A stretch of DNA of 42,011 nt, taken from positions 1 through 42,011 of IMG/VR virus record IMGVR_UViG_3300049218_000292; one strand, given 5' to 3'. The translations under genes were made by a program, and so were the position numbers. The notes under the pieces were generated by a model. It was not told the DNA's origin and did no database searches. It saw only the letters and a program-made list of their open reading frames with translations. The DNA is from a virus. Positions 15,753-24,790 of this stretch are shown in pieces; position 1 is the first letter of the stretch; every line of letters begins with the position of its first letter.

Positions 15753-18536
15753 TTACTCCGCATCAGGCGTCTCCGCCTGGCTTCCCAGGATAAAGTCGCG
15801 CCAGGCCCAGTCGCCTTCGCCCGCCAGGCCGATTTCGCGCATCCAGCCGCGCACACCATAAACCCGCGCCGTCGTGCTGTTCGGCACCACGTCCACCCGC
15901 CACAGGCGGCCGCGCAGGTTCGGCGGCAGCGTGAATTCCTGTATGGCCCGTTGCCCTGAGTTCGACCCCGCGAATTGAAAGCGCTGCGTCAGCGTGCCGC
16001 CCGGCAGATCGCTGTACACCGTGAGGTTCACCTGTTCGACCGCGTCGATCTCCATCTTTTTGCACAGGCAGATGCGTTCGGAGTGGAAATCCAGAACTTC
16101 AGTGCCGCGGATCGCCGCATCGCGTTCTTCAAGCGAGTAATAGATATAGAGACCGTGGACGGCGGGCGCAAGGCCGGTGGCCGCACAAGCGATTTCGAGG
16201 CGCACGCTGATATGCGGCCAGCTGGAATCGCCCGTCGTGCCATCTGTATCGTCCTCGTCCGGAGCGAGCGCCAGACGGAACTTCTGCCGGTTGGTGCCCG
16301 TGAATGTCTGCCGGTAGGGCCACGGGACGCTGGCGCGATTGCTCTCGCTGTTGCCCGAGTTGTCGAAGAAGCAGTAGACCGTGGCCGTGGCACCGTTCAG
16401 TTCCAGGTCGAGCACGACTTCCTGATAGCTCTTGGGTGTGTCGCCCAGTCCCTGATCGAGAAAGCCCGTCTGCCAGACCAGTAGCTGCCCGGACTGCGCC
16501 CGCGCGCTCGATTCGAGCAGGTTGCCCGCCTCGTCGCCGGCATACCACTGATACTGGCTGCCGTAGGCGAGAACAGCCGTGACTGGCAATTGCAGATTCG
16601 AAGCGAACCCCGCGATGCGCAGCGGATCGGAACCCCAGGTCGCCTGCGGCGTGCTCGCCCCATGCGCGCCGGAGTTCAGCAGAAACTGCGAGGTGATACC
16701 GCCGGCACCGCCGCCGCCGCAGTTGCCGATAAAGGCCGTGCCGTTCAAATAGGCCACGATGCAGCGTCCCAGAAGCGGGTAGAACTGATCCTGTGCGATG
16801 TCGGAAGCGCCAAACTGAACCCACTGCTGACCGAGAAAGATGGGCGCAATCGGGGCCGACTGCAGCGTCATCGTCGAACTCAGATCGAAGGAATAGAGCC
16901 CGTCTTCCGACAGCACCAGATCGAACGAGCCGCAGTTGGCGACGGCGGTTTTCGCGCTGGCGCCGCAAGTGGCACCCGTTTGTCCGAGCGTGCCGGTGAA
17001 GGCATCGCCGTCGAGCCGCCAGACGGTGCGCTCTTTGTAGATCACGGCCGAGCGCGAGTGCAGCGTGACGGTCTGCACCTTTTCATCCGGGTCGCCCACG
17101 TTCACCCAGTTGCCCTCGGCCACGTCATCCTGGGAGCCGGGGAACAGCGGGACACCTTCCTGCGACCAGTAAAGTTTGCCGTTTTTCCAAGCCAGCAGCG
17201 TGTTGAAGTAGACACCCGTGAGCCCCATGTTGTCGGTGGCGAGGCCGGTCGGCGGCGGATCGTTGGTGGTGGGCATGATAATGCCCAGTTCGGTGAGCGC
17301 CAGATCGGTTTGCGTGTCCTGGTAAGTCGTGGTCGTGTTGTCTTCGATTTCGGTGACCTGGTAGGCCGCGCCCAGCTGGCCGCCGGTGCGGTAGAGCCGG
17401 CGCTTGACGGTATCGGGATCCGGGCTGATCGGGATCGCCGTCAGCAGGACCGTCCCATCGGTCGGCGTCACGGGCTGGCTGGCCGGGCCCGGATTGGTTT
17501 CGAGGCCGGCCGAATTCACGAAAGTCGCGTAGTAATAGTAGGTCCCGATCATCGCGGTCGCGTCCGTGAGGTCGTAGCCGGCCGTCACCGCCGGTGCCGC
17601 CGTGGGGGGATTGTTGGCGCCGCTCATGGACGTGGTCGGCATGATGACGCCCACCGCCGTGATGGCCGCATCGCTCTGAGTATCGATCCAGGGACTTCCG
17701 GGGAGGGGAAGCGGGTAGGCGGCGTCGAACTTGTGAACCAGATACGCATGGGCCAGCGAACCGCCCGACCGGTAGAGCCGGATTTCGTTGACGATACCGT
17801 CCGGCTGACCCGCCACCGGCGTCCCGTAGATGGGCTGGGGCAGGCCGACGATCGAGACCGCGCCCGCCACCGCCGTCACCGTGGCGCCGGGTCCGGGGGC
17901 CGATTCGACATTGGGGTACGGGTAGATGTCAGGGAAAATCAGGCCGTCATAGGTGAAATACGTGCAGTAGTACGTATACGTGCCCGTCAGCGCGCCGTAA
18001 CCGGACGTGTCGGCCGCGGCCGTGATCGCGGTCGCGGGAACCGCCGGCAGCCAGGACGTGACGGCCCACCCGGGCCAGGTACCTTCGCCAGCGGCAGTAA
18101 GGAGAAGCAGCGGATTCAGCTTGATCTGCTGCAGGCTGTCGAACACCCAGATGAAACCGTTCCAGAGCGTGATACTCAGCGGGTTGCCGCTGAAGCCGCT
18201 GGCGAGGGCCGTGGGCCCGGCCAGGAGGCCGCCGTTGGGCCAATAGAAAAACAGTTGCGTCCCGGCCCCGAGCAGCCACGCGCCAAGCGCGCCGAACGTC
18301 ACTTGCTGCAATCCACTAATACCCGGCTGGGTCACCGAATAATCGGTCAGCTTCACAATCGTGTGCACCGGGTAGCCCACGTTGCAGACCACGCTCAGCG
18401 TGTCGCCGCCGCGCAGCACCCCCGCCTGGTCCACGCGCCAGTTGCGGAAATCAATCGCATCGGATGAGGAGATCTTGTCCGAGGGCGGCAGCAGGTTCAG
18501 GCTGCCGGCGAAGACGCGCTCTTGTTCGATCTTCAT
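15753..18536 (-). CDS. Large tail protein, nozzle/tail-tube B or stabilisation type
   Basis: A 927-aa, mostly beta protein. The start (ERVFAGSLNLLPPSDKISSSDAIDFRNWRVDQAGVLRGGDT) resembles podovirus tail nozzle or stabilisation proteins. The middle holds two copies of a Fn3-like strand pattern (YYCTYFTYDGLIFP and YYYATFVNSAGLETNPGPAS), each followed by VKRRLYRTGG- or EIRLYRSGG-like segments. A propeller-like region comes next (WRLDGDAFTGTLG, EDGLYSFDLSSTMTLQSAPI). It lies directly after the adaptor genes, where the nozzle gene of short-tailed phages is usually found. Start ATG 18536 abuts the upstream stop (TAAATG). Family placement is by overall pattern and gene order; I cannot name the exact family. 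Confidence 0.72.
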   Translation of the reverse strand: MKIEQERVFAGSLNLLPPSDKISSSDAIDFRNWRVDQAGVLRGGDTLSVVCNVGYPVHTIVKLTDYSVTQPGISGLQQVTFGALGAWLLGAGTQLFFYWPNGGLLAGPTALASGFSGNPLSITLWNGFIWVFDSLQQIKLNPLLLLTAAGEGTWPGWAVTSWLPAVPATAITAAADTSGYGALTGTYTYYCTYFTYDGLIFPDIYPYPNVESAPGPGATVTAVAGAVSIVGLPQPIYGTPVAGQPDGIVNEIRLYRSGGSLAHAYLVHKFDAAYPLPLPGSPWIDTQSDAAITAVGVIMPTTSMSGANNPPTAAPAVTAGYDLTDATAMIGTYYYYATFVNSAGLETNPGPASQPVTPTDGTVLLTAIPISPDPDTVKRRLYRTGGQLGAAYQVTEIEDNTTTTYQDTQTDLALTELGIIMPTTNDPPPTGLATDNMGLTGVYFNTLLAWKNGKLYWSQEGVPLFPGSQDDVAEGNWVNVGDPDEKVQTVTLHSRSAVIYKERTVWRLDGDAFTGTLGQTGATCGASAKTAVANCGSFDLVLSEDGLYSFDLSSTMTLQSAPIAPIFLGQQWVQFGASDIAQDQFYPLLGRCIVAYLNGTAFIGNCGGGGAGGITSQFLLNSGAHGASTPQATWGSDPLRIAGFASNLQLPVTAVLAYGSQYQWYAGDEAGNLLESSARAQSGQLLVWQTGFLDQGLGDTPKSYQEVVLDLELNGATATVYCFFDNSGNSESNRASVPWPYRQTFTGTNRQKFRLALAPDEDDTDGTTGDSSWPHISVRLEIACAATGLAPAVHGLYIYYSLEERDAAIRGTEVLDFHSERICLCKKMEIDAVEQVNLTVYSDLPGGTLTQRFQFAGSNSGQRAIQEFTLPPNLRGRLWRVDVVPNSTTARVYGVRGWMREIGLAGEGDWAWRDFILGSQAETPDAE

Positions 18537-19151
18537 TTACTGGCCGCCCCACAGCGTCTGAAACGCTTGTTCGAGCAGCGCTACCATCTGAGCCGCGGCG
18601 GCCGCTACCTCCGGCATGGCGTTCGGCGATTCTTTGCCGCGCGCCCGCTGCAACGCGAAATACAGGAAGTAATCGGAAACCACGGAAGGAATCGGCGCGC
18701 TGGTCTGGGTCGCGGTGATATCGGGCGGCGTGATCTGGTCGATGAGTTCGAGCGTGTTGACTGCGCCCGGTTGCGGGTAGAGCGTTAGCGTGCCCAGCGA
18801 TCCGGCATCGAGCGCATAGCGCGACGGCAATTCCCCGGCGGCGCACACCGCTCCGGCCCAGCCGGAGTCGAGCGCCTGCAGCTCGGCCACGCTGGCCGGC
18901 CGCACCTGGCTGGCGTTGACCGCGGCGAAAATCGTGCGCAGCCAGTCGGCCGGCAAAGCGTAGGCGCTCACGGCCGCCTCCGTCGCCAGCGTTTCCAGGG
19001 CGACGAACAAGCCCAGTTCCGCCAGGCGGCTTTGCGCTTCGTCAAACCAACCGTAGACTTCGCTTTGCGAACACCAGTCGAGGTCCGTCCAACTGGCCGC
19101 GCCCAGGCGTTCGAGGAGCACGTTCGCGGTGGCCGACAAATCAAAGCTCAT
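18537..19151 (-). CDS. Phage adaptor (head-tail connector) protein, paralogue 1
   Basis: A 204-aa protein; ATG 19151 chosen because conserved sequence begins at MSFDLSATANVLLERLG. The core RPASVAELQALDSGW...LPSRYALDAGSLGTLTLYPQPG closely parallels the gene two places upstream. The pattern of a helical N-terminal half, a beta hairpin with LYPQP, then a helical end (VVSDYFLYFALQRARGKES) is that of adaptor proteins that sit below the portal and gate the short tail. Its first bases overlap the end of the 89-aa gene. The residue pattern SDYFLYFALQRARGKESPN suggests the same fold as tail-tube A type proteins, but this is by analogy. Confidence 0.72.
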   Translation of the reverse strand: MSFDLSATANVLLERLGAASWTDLDWCSQSEVYGWFDEAQSRLAELGLFVALETLATEAAVSAYALPADWLRTIFAAVNASQVRPASVAELQALDSGWAGAVCAAGELPSRYALDAGSLGTLTLYPQPGAVNTLELIDQITPPDITATQTSAPIPSVVSDYFLYFALQRARGKESPNAMPEVAAAAAQMVALLEQAFQTLWGGQ

Positions 19152-19410
19152 GCTTCCGTCCTCTCCCGGTTCCGGCCGCGTTTTCTGGTATGCTTTGAAA
19201 GTTCGCCTCTGGCCGCCCACCTCTGGCCGGAGCGGATGGGCCCTCCATTTTGTACAAACTGCGCCCCGCTTGTTCCTTCGCTCTGCGCCGGTAGTCGGAA
19301 TGCGTCCGGCAATATTCGAAGAAACGGCGAAACCGATTTCCCGGTGATTTAGACAGCTGCCAGATTGTCCAGATCATCTGAAGCTGGGCCGCCAGTTGCG
19401 CTACATTCAT
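19141..19410 (-). CDS. Small basic protein between the two adaptor genes
   Basis: An 89-aa protein whose ATG overlaps the stop of the upstream adaptor gene (ATGA) and whose end overlaps the next adaptor gene by 11 bases, so it fills the gap exactly. An amphipathic helix (MNVAQLAAQLQMIWTIWQLS) is followed by a basic helix (NRFRRFFEYCRTHSDYRRRAKEQ). The last 35 residues are Pro/Gly/Arg-rich without clear structure. I do not recognise the family. The coupling to both adaptors suggests a tail or connector role. Confidence 0.55.
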   Translation of the reverse strand: MNVAQLAAQLQMIWTIWQLSKSPGNRFRRFFEYCRTHSDYRRRAKEQAGRSLYKMEGPSAPARGGRPEANFQSIPENAAGTGRGRKHEL

Positions 19411-20051
19411 CGTTTCGTCCTCGCCAGTTCGAACGGAATGCTTTCGGCCCGGGTATCCGGCGTGCGGTGCTTCACCAGTTCCGCCACGGTCTGCGCCTCG
19501 TCCATGAATTCGTTGAAATAGGTCTGAAACTTGGCGAACTCCTGGCCGCCTTCCGGCTGGCGTAGCGCCCAGGACGCATAGTTCACGAGCGCAAAGTGGG
19601 AGGCCGTGCGAATCTCCGGAACGTCCGTGGGTTCCGCCATCGGCACGGGGCTCCGGGCGTAGGCGAAAGTGAGCGTGTCCGCGGCCGCCGGCTGCGGATA
19701 GACCCCCAGAAAATCGAGCCCCCGCACCACGTACCTGGTTGGCAATCCGGGTGTCGCCATCCAGTTGGAATCGAGCGCCTGCAGTTGCGCGATGGTGGCC
19801 GGGCGCAGCTGGCCGCCGGCCGAATTGTAAATGCGCCGCGGCAGCAGGAAATTGGCGTTGGTGAGCAGGCAGTTGTAGCAGAGCGTGGCGGCGGCCAGCG
19901 GAAACGTGACCGTCGTTTCGAGGCTCAGCGTCAGGAGGCAGAAGAGACGCTGCCCTTCGTTGAGAGCATCGAGGACGCTGTTCTGATAGTAGGTCCCTAC
20001 CGGGTCCCCCAGGCGTGTCAGCACCTGCGTCTGCATCTCAGCCACAGTCAC
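19407..20051 (-). CDS. Phage adaptor (head-tail connector) protein, paralogue 2
   Basis: A 214-aa protein from GTG 20051, with GGGAAA just upstream. It has the classic adaptor layout: N-terminal helices (MQTQVLTRLGDPVGTYYQNSVLDALNEGQRLF), a beta part (RPATIAQLQALDSNWMATPG, LPTRYVVRGLDFLGVYPQP, DTLTFAYARSPVPM), and a helical end (DVPEIRTASHFALVNYASWALRQPEGG). In related phages this protein bridges portal and tail nozzle. It is clearly homologous to the 204-aa protein downstream, so the tail may use two adaptor rings, or one copy may have taken on another task. Confidence 0.75.
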   Translation of the reverse strand: MTVAEMQTQVLTRLGDPVGTYYQNSVLDALNEGQRLFCLLTLSLETTVTFPLAAATLCYNCLLTNANFLLPRRIYNSAGGQLRPATIAQLQALDSNWMATPGLPTRYVVRGLDFLGVYPQPAAADTLTFAYARSPVPMAEPTDVPEIRTASHFALVNYASWALRQPEGGQEFAKFQTYFNEFMDEAQTVAELVKHRTPDTRAESIPFELARTKR

Positions 20052-20081
20052 TCTTTCCCGCCTTCGAGTTGGAGATTGCTT

Positions 20082-20993
20082 TCAGCAATCACGGAAGCAT
20101 CCTCCCAGCTGGCGCAGCACACGCAGTACTCGGTGGCGTGTGTAGCGCCCCGCCATGCGCGGCGCCGGATAGGGCTTGCTGCTCGACTCCACATGCACCA
20201 TGCCCGCGAAATGCTTGTCGAACGTCCCGTTGAACGAAATCGCCTGGTCGAGTTTCCCGGCGTCGGCCGCCAGATCCGCCTTGCAGCCGGCGATCAGAAT
20301 GTGCGGCGAAACGAACGGGAGCGGGCCATCGGTGGTCGACACGCCGTCGAACCCTTCGGCTACCTGTTCGTAGACCAGCGGATAGCCTTGCGCGCGCCAG
20401 GGCAGCGGCCACAGCATGATCTGCTTCACGATGGCCCCGGTCTGCGCGTTCACGCCGTCCGGCTGCGGCACATAGCGGGTCGAAGGGCCGCCCCAGGTGA
20501 TGGGCGCTCCCTCGAGTTGCGCAAACTCGATCTCATCCATCGGCGGAATCTCGCGCAGCAGTTCGGGGCTCGTGATGGTGCTCAGATGGCGGCAGTTGTC
20601 GGGTAGCTGGTAGACCACCTGGCCGAGCCAGTAGCCGAGCGTGGCATTCGTCGCGCCTTCAAACGGCCGGTCGAGCGTCAGCGCCGTGTTGCTCAGGATG
20701 GTGACGTTGTAGGGCAGCCCGAAGCAGGTGAGCAGTTGCAGCCCGTTCATGGCCGAGACCCAGTTGGTGCCGGTGCCGGTCACGGCAGTCGATCCCTGCG
20801 TGACGCTGATCGTGCCGGTGTTGTAGGCGGCCAGCGTCTGCAGCATCCCGTTGACTTCCAGGCCATGCCAGTCCATCAGCGAGAGGATCAGCGCATAGCG
20901 CGAGTTGATCTTCTCGTCAATGGTGTCGAGCGAGACGCCGGGCCCGGCGAACTGCTGCAACAGAAGTCTGATTTGTCCCCAGGAGTAGGTCAT
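20082..20993 (-). CDS. Phage tail/adaptor-type structural protein
   Basis: A 303-aa protein; ATG 20993 has GGAGAG upstream. The start (SWGQIRLLLQQFAGPGVSLDTIDEKINSRYALILSLMDW) is helical and matches the N-terminus of podovirus connector proteins. An inserted beta domain near 55-125 (GTISVTQGSTAVTGTGTNW, ALTLDRPFEG) has the pattern of a phage appendage. Later parts (CRHLSTITSPELLREIPPMDEIEFAQLEG, TRYVPQPDG, QIMLWPLP) again resemble adaptor folds. It is the first of three adaptor-like genes in a row. Function is inferred from order and pattern. Confidence 0.68.
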   Translation of the reverse strand: MTYSWGQIRLLLQQFAGPGVSLDTIDEKINSRYALILSLMDWHGLEVNGMLQTLAAYNTGTISVTQGSTAVTGTGTNWVSAMNGLQLLTCFGLPYNVTILSNTALTLDRPFEGATNATLGYWLGQVVYQLPDNCRHLSTITSPELLREIPPMDEIEFAQLEGAPITWGGPSTRYVPQPDGVNAQTGAIVKQIMLWPLPWRAQGYPLVYEQVAEGFDGVSTTDGPLPFVSPHILIAGCKADLAADAGKLDQAISFNGTFDKHFAGMVHVESSSKPYPAPRMAGRYTRHRVLRVLRQLGGCFRDC

Positions 20994-21005
20994 TCGGCTC
21001 TCCGG

Positions 21006-21806
21006 TCAGTAGCGATACCAGCACTCGATGAGGTCTCCGCTTTGCGGGACCGATCCACTCAGGAATGTGATGAGAGACCCGGTAAGCGTGTAATCGGAGC
21101 CCAGCGCCTGAATGCTGCCGTTCTTGACCAGTTGCAGTGAATTGCCGACCGGCGGATGGTTGAGCGTGAACGCGAGGTTGGTGCCGTTGATCGCGCCCTG
21201 CGGCACTTCGTCATCCGAGTAGCTGTAGGCCGCGCCGCTGCCCGCATAGCGGTAGAAGGCGAGCAGCGTATCGCCCGGCGACGGCAGCGCGCCGTTGATG
21301 AAGGTGATCGTGTTCCCGACCAATTCGTAATCGTCGCCCGCCTGGAGAATGTCGCCATTCTTGGCCAATTGCAGGCTCAGCTGCGGGAACGGCGGCTGGG
21401 CAACGCGGAAGGTAACATTGCTTCCGTCGATCGTTCCGGCCGGCACTTCGCCATCCGAGTAGTTGAGGGTGCTGGTATTCGCCGGCGTGCCCGGGCTCAC
21501 GATCAACGAGAAGCCCATGGGCCAGCTGCCGCCCGCTTTCGGTCCATAGATCAGGTAGGCCATGGCGTCGATGTAGAAATCGCCATCGGTGCCAAGGCTG
21601 GAAGCCGGTGCGCCCACCCCGTGCCAGAGTGTGTTGACTGAGTGCGGCTTCACCGGGATCTGGGTTGTCTGCGCCCAAAGGCGCGCGGGGACCGCGATGA
21701 GCGTGCCGAGAAGCAGCGGTAGGAACCAGGAGAGGCGGCACGCCCAGATGTGTGGGCGGCCGCCGCAACCGCGAAGAGAAAGAGGACTGTGAGGAGTGTG
21801 CCGCAC
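21006..21806 (-). CDS. Exported fibre-type protein with two repeated beta domains
   Basis: A 266-aa protein from GTG 21806. A long N-terminal signal peptide (hydrophobic SWFLPLLLGTLIAVPARLWA, cleavage before QTTQ near residue 46) is followed by a short domain (LWHGVGAPASSLGTDGDFYIDAM) common in phage fibres. Two copies of a 70-residue beta domain follow (DGEVPAGTIDGSNVTF...LQLAKNGDILQAGDDYELVGNTITF and DDEVPQGAINGTNLAF...LQLVKNGSIQALGSDYTLTGSLITF), each ending in FYRY or WYRY. This repeat is typical of phage neck and tail fibres. The 20-base GCGA-hairpin element overlaps the start codon. No alternative ATG lies near. Confidence 0.75.
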   Translation of the reverse strand: MRHTPHSPLSLRGCGGRPHIWACRLSWFLPLLLGTLIAVPARLWAQTTQIPVKPHSVNTLWHGVGAPASSLGTDGDFYIDAMAYLIYGPKAGGSWPMGFSLIVSPGTPANTSTLNYSDGEVPAGTIDGSNVTFRVAQPPFPQLSLQLAKNGDILQAGDDYELVGNTITFINGALPSPGDTLLAFYRYAGSGAAYSYSDDEVPQGAINGTNLAFTLNHPPVGNSLQLVKNGSIQALGSDYTLTGSLITFLSGSVPQSGDLIECWYRY

Positions 21807-21825
21807 CTACCCGTGGTAGTCGCGC
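21806..21825 (-). promoter_or_regulatory. GCGA-hairpin element, copy B
   Basis: Reads GCGCGACTACCACGGGTAGG on the minus strand, identical over 20 bases to copy A, and its last G is the first base of start codon GTG 21806. CTACC-ACG-GGTAG forms a five-pair stem with a three-base loop. Confidence 0.55.
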
Positions 21826-21890
21826 GGCCGCGCAGCCGGATTCACCCCGCTTGGCTCTGGGCGCGGTGCGCGCCGGAACGCGCGGCAAGG

Positions 21891-24785
21891 TTACCGGTTC
21901 AGGCCGAGGACCAGAAAGTTGAAGTATTCCAGGCTCGCGTTTATTTGCGTCGTGGAGTTCGTCACAACGATCGCCTCGGGAGCCAGCGCGGCGGTGGGCG
22001 GGGTTGCCGCGTCCGTACAGGTCGAGCAGATCGTGAGCAGCGAAGAACCACCTACCCAGAACGAGACGGAGCCAGCCGTGCTGGATGCAAGGGAAAACTT
22101 GAAGTAGCTGGTGGTCACCGTTACGCCGGTATTGAAGCAGGTCTCCGTGCTCGACGAGTCCACGCAGGCCGCCCAGGTGGTGGCTGAGGAAGAGAGCGAC
22201 CCGCAGCCCGACACGGTGTCGTAGCAGAAGTAGATCCCGTTGGTCGGAACCGCCGAGGTGCTGCCGCCATTGGCGAATCCAACGCGATACCTGACGTTCG
22301 TTGTGGCGGAGATCGCGGTATTCCAGGTGGATATCCACCCGGCATTCGCTCCAATCGGACCAAGGCTGCTGGCGCCAGAGTTGGCGTTGCCCAGATACAA
22401 GCTCCCGCCCTCTCCAGATACCGCTGCGGTCTGCAGATTTACATATCCAGGACGCCCCCAGGAATTTCCGCTGCCTGCATTGACCGCTGGAGCTGCGCCG
22501 ATGCTTGACGTCGCCCAGCCTAGCGCTCCTATAGCGCCGCTGGTGGTGTTTCCGCCAACGAACTCCTCCACCAGGCAGGCGGCGGTGGGTTGAAAGCACG
22601 CGGACAAGCCGTAGTTACCCTTGCTGTCGACCACTACGTTTTGGTATTGATAACTGACGGGCAACACCACACTGGCGTACTGCCGCATGTTGAACACGTT
22701 CGCTTTCGCTGCGGTTCGCACCGTGATCGTCTCGCCGTAAGACTGCTGGCCAAGGGTGTCCCAGGTGCTGTTGGTGAGGGTATCGACGCTGCTTACGTTA
22801 TTGGTGGAGTTTGATCCCTCCGATATCAATCCGGTGATCGTCGCGGCGTTCAGCGTGAGGCCGGTATCGCCATAAATGGCGTAGGTTCCGGTTGTTGGGT
22901 CCCAAGTAAGATTCGATATCGAGACGTTACTGATGGATGTCTGGCTATTGAGCACAAAATGCACACCAATCGGACTCTGCTCAATCCTCACGTCCTGGAT
23001 GTCCAGATGGTCGTTGGGGCCTCCCTCGCTAGAGTTGCCGCTCAGAATATGAAACCCCTCAGAGCCCGCATAAGTTGACGCATCGCAATAGATGTTTTTA
23101 AAGAAGTGCGACCCGGTACCACCCCCCAGCTCATCCCCTATGCAGTAGGTTGCATAAGTGTTTGTTCCGCTAAAGCCAAAGGTCATGTCGGTCATATTGA
23201 TCGAGAGGTTGGAAGATCCAGAGCCGCAAGTGTTATTGCAAACTGCCAAATCGTCGTAGCCACTCGTATAAAAACCATACTGTGCGCCGCCACCCCGGTT
23301 CACTATATTCGAGTAGGCATAGGAAGAGGTTTCCTGCGAAATCGAATACAGGATAGCTTGAGTGGCGTATCCGTCCACCCCTGTACTGAGAAGCAAAGAT
23401 GCTCCACCACTGCCGGAGTTATTCCTGGCGAGCACCATGACGGCGTTAGGAGGGTAGGCAGGGCCAGTTTCCCATCGCACGCCTTCGGTCTGAAAAGAAG
23501 ACACCCCGATTCCGTTATAGGCGGCTACCACAGTTCCTGGGTTAGTGGCCGGATTGTAATAAATCGAGCAGATATTCTGCCCCCTTGGATCACCACCCCT
23601 GACCATTGTGTAGCTCGGAAGATAAACAACTCCGCGAACCAGGTACTCTGTATTCGGCCCGTTGCAGGGAACATCAATCTCCGATCCAGAGTTCGAGTTA
23701 GCCCACGAGAATGCCGCATTGATCGCCGTCGTGTTATCTGTCGAGCCATCCTGCACCGCGCCGAAGTCCGCGATCGAGCGACGCTGCTGAGCATAAGCGG
23801 TCAGCGTGCTTGCATACGTGCTCCCCGACTGTGTAAAGGGAAGGTTCGCGGCACCGCCGGTGCCGAACTTATAGACGAACGAAACGACGGGCGTGCCCGA
23901 GATGGTTCCGGTAACGACCGCCTCGACGGAGAGGATGTCGCTCACGTTCGCCTGAAAACTGTGCGTAAAGTCGGTGGCGCAGGTGGCCGAGCCGCTGATG
24001 GTCGCCGTCACGCTTTGCGCCGTCGCGCCGTCCAGAAAGGTAAACGTGACCGAATTGCCGCTGCCCGGGGCGGCACTCAGGCAGACCGAAAAGTTAGACA
24101 CGCTGCCCGCGCTTGCTCCCGCCGGGGACGTGGCCGCCGTGGCCACGGTCGTGCGCGTGGTCGAGCCGATCTGATTGCCGGAGGCCGGGAAGTAAGTGGT
24201 ATTCGCGGATGAAAGCGCCAGCGCCTGCCCGTAGTAGTTGAGCACGCCGTTGCCCAGTCCCGTCGGCGCGTAGCCGGAATCGACCATCTTCCCGTTTGCG
24301 TAGGCGAGCAGATCGCCCGAGTTGGCTGAACCGAGGAAGGGAAGCTGGACGGTGCCCGATCCCGACGTTCCGTATGCCACGCTGCTGTAGAGCGTCACCG
24401 AGGCGAGCGAACCGGCGCTGACGGAACTGCCCAGCACGCCGTAAATCGCTGTGCTAGAGCTGATGCCCGCGGCCGAGGCCGTGCCCGCGTCCCGGCACTC
24501 ATTGGGATTGCTCGTCCCTTGAATGACCAGGTCACCGGCCGCCGTCGCATTCTCAAACAGGCAGTTGAGCGTGCCCGCATTGGCAACCGGCACGCTCGCG
24601 CCCGAGGAAACCGCGGACTGCGCGATGCCGCTAAAGGCCGCGCCCGCGGTCAGTGGAACGGCTTGCCCGGAGGACGTCAGCATCCAGAGCGTTCCGGCCG
24701 GCAGATTCGCGCCGGCCGTGTAGGTCTGCGCGCTGGCCGTGAGCGTCAGCAGCAGCAAAGAGAAGGCCGTGAAGAGTTTGCGCAT
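21891..24785 (-). CDS. Exported tailspike / receptor-binding protein
   Basis: A 964-aa protein from ATG 24785. A clear signal peptide (MRKLFTAFSLLLLTLTASAQ, cleavage at ASA/Q or SAQ/T) starts it. Residues 20-330 are beta-rich attachment-type repeats (GTLWMLTSSGQAVPL, LLAYANGKMVDSGYAP). The beta-helix opens near 336 (RRSIADFGAVQDGSTDNTTAINAAF) and runs to about 700, followed by a C-terminal jelly-roll-like domain with paired cysteines. The central part, roughly bases 22600-23780, is visibly poorer in G+C than its flanks, suggesting a swapped receptor-binding module. It probably recognises or digests host surface glycans; no catalytic residues could be fixed. Confidence 0.8.
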   Translation of the reverse strand: MRKLFTAFSLLLLTLTASAQTYTAGANLPAGTLWMLTSSGQAVPLTAGAAFSGIAQSAVSSGASVPVANAGTLNCLFENATAAGDLVIQGTSNPNECRDAGTASAAGISSSTAIYGVLGSSVSAGSLASVTLYSSVAYGTSGSGTVQLPFLGSANSGDLLAYANGKMVDSGYAPTGLGNGVLNYYGQALALSSANTTYFPASGNQIGSTTRTTVATAATSPAGASAGSVSNFSVCLSAAPGSGNSVTFTFLDGATAQSVTATISGSATCATDFTHSFQANVSDILSVEAVVTGTISGTPVVSFVYKFGTGGAANLPFTQSGSTYASTLTAYAQQRRSIADFGAVQDGSTDNTTAINAAFSWANSNSGSEIDVPCNGPNTEYLVRGVVYLPSYTMVRGGDPRGQNICSIYYNPATNPGTVVAAYNGIGVSSFQTEGVRWETGPAYPPNAVMVLARNNSGSGGASLLLSTGVDGYATQAILYSISQETSSYAYSNIVNRGGGAQYGFYTSGYDDLAVCNNTCGSGSSNLSINMTDMTFGFSGTNTYATYCIGDELGGGTGSHFFKNIYCDASTYAGSEGFHILSGNSSEGGPNDHLDIQDVRIEQSPIGVHFVLNSQTSISNVSISNLTWDPTTGTYAIYGDTGLTLNAATITGLISEGSNSTNNVSSVDTLTNSTWDTLGQQSYGETITVRTAAKANVFNMRQYASVVLPVSYQYQNVVVDSKGNYGLSACFQPTAACLVEEFVGGNTTSGAIGALGWATSSIGAAPAVNAGSGNSWGRPGYVNLQTAAVSGEGGSLYLGNANSGASSLGPIGANAGWISTWNTAISATTNVRYRVGFANGGSTSAVPTNGIYFCYDTVSGCGSLSSSATTWAACVDSSSTETCFNTGVTVTTSYFKFSLASSTAGSVSFWVGGSSLLTICSTCTDAATPPTAALAPEAIVVTNSTTQINASLEYFNFLVLGLNR

Positions 24786-24790
24786 TTGAA

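Noticed and set aside
16590-18467. Long rightward open frame (625 aa) opposite the tail nozzle gene
   Set aside because: Arg/Gly/Val-rich composition typical of an antisense frame in high-G+C DNA; no motif.
7865-18540. Same string TCATTTACTGGCC at two gene junctions (7865 and 18534)
   Set aside because: Each is just a GGCCAG codon pair with TAAATG; likely chance rather than a shared element.
23106-24212. Rightward 368-aa open frame opposite the tailspike
   Set aside because: No recognisable motif, composition of a shadow; the tailspike frame has a signal peptide and beta-helix pattern.
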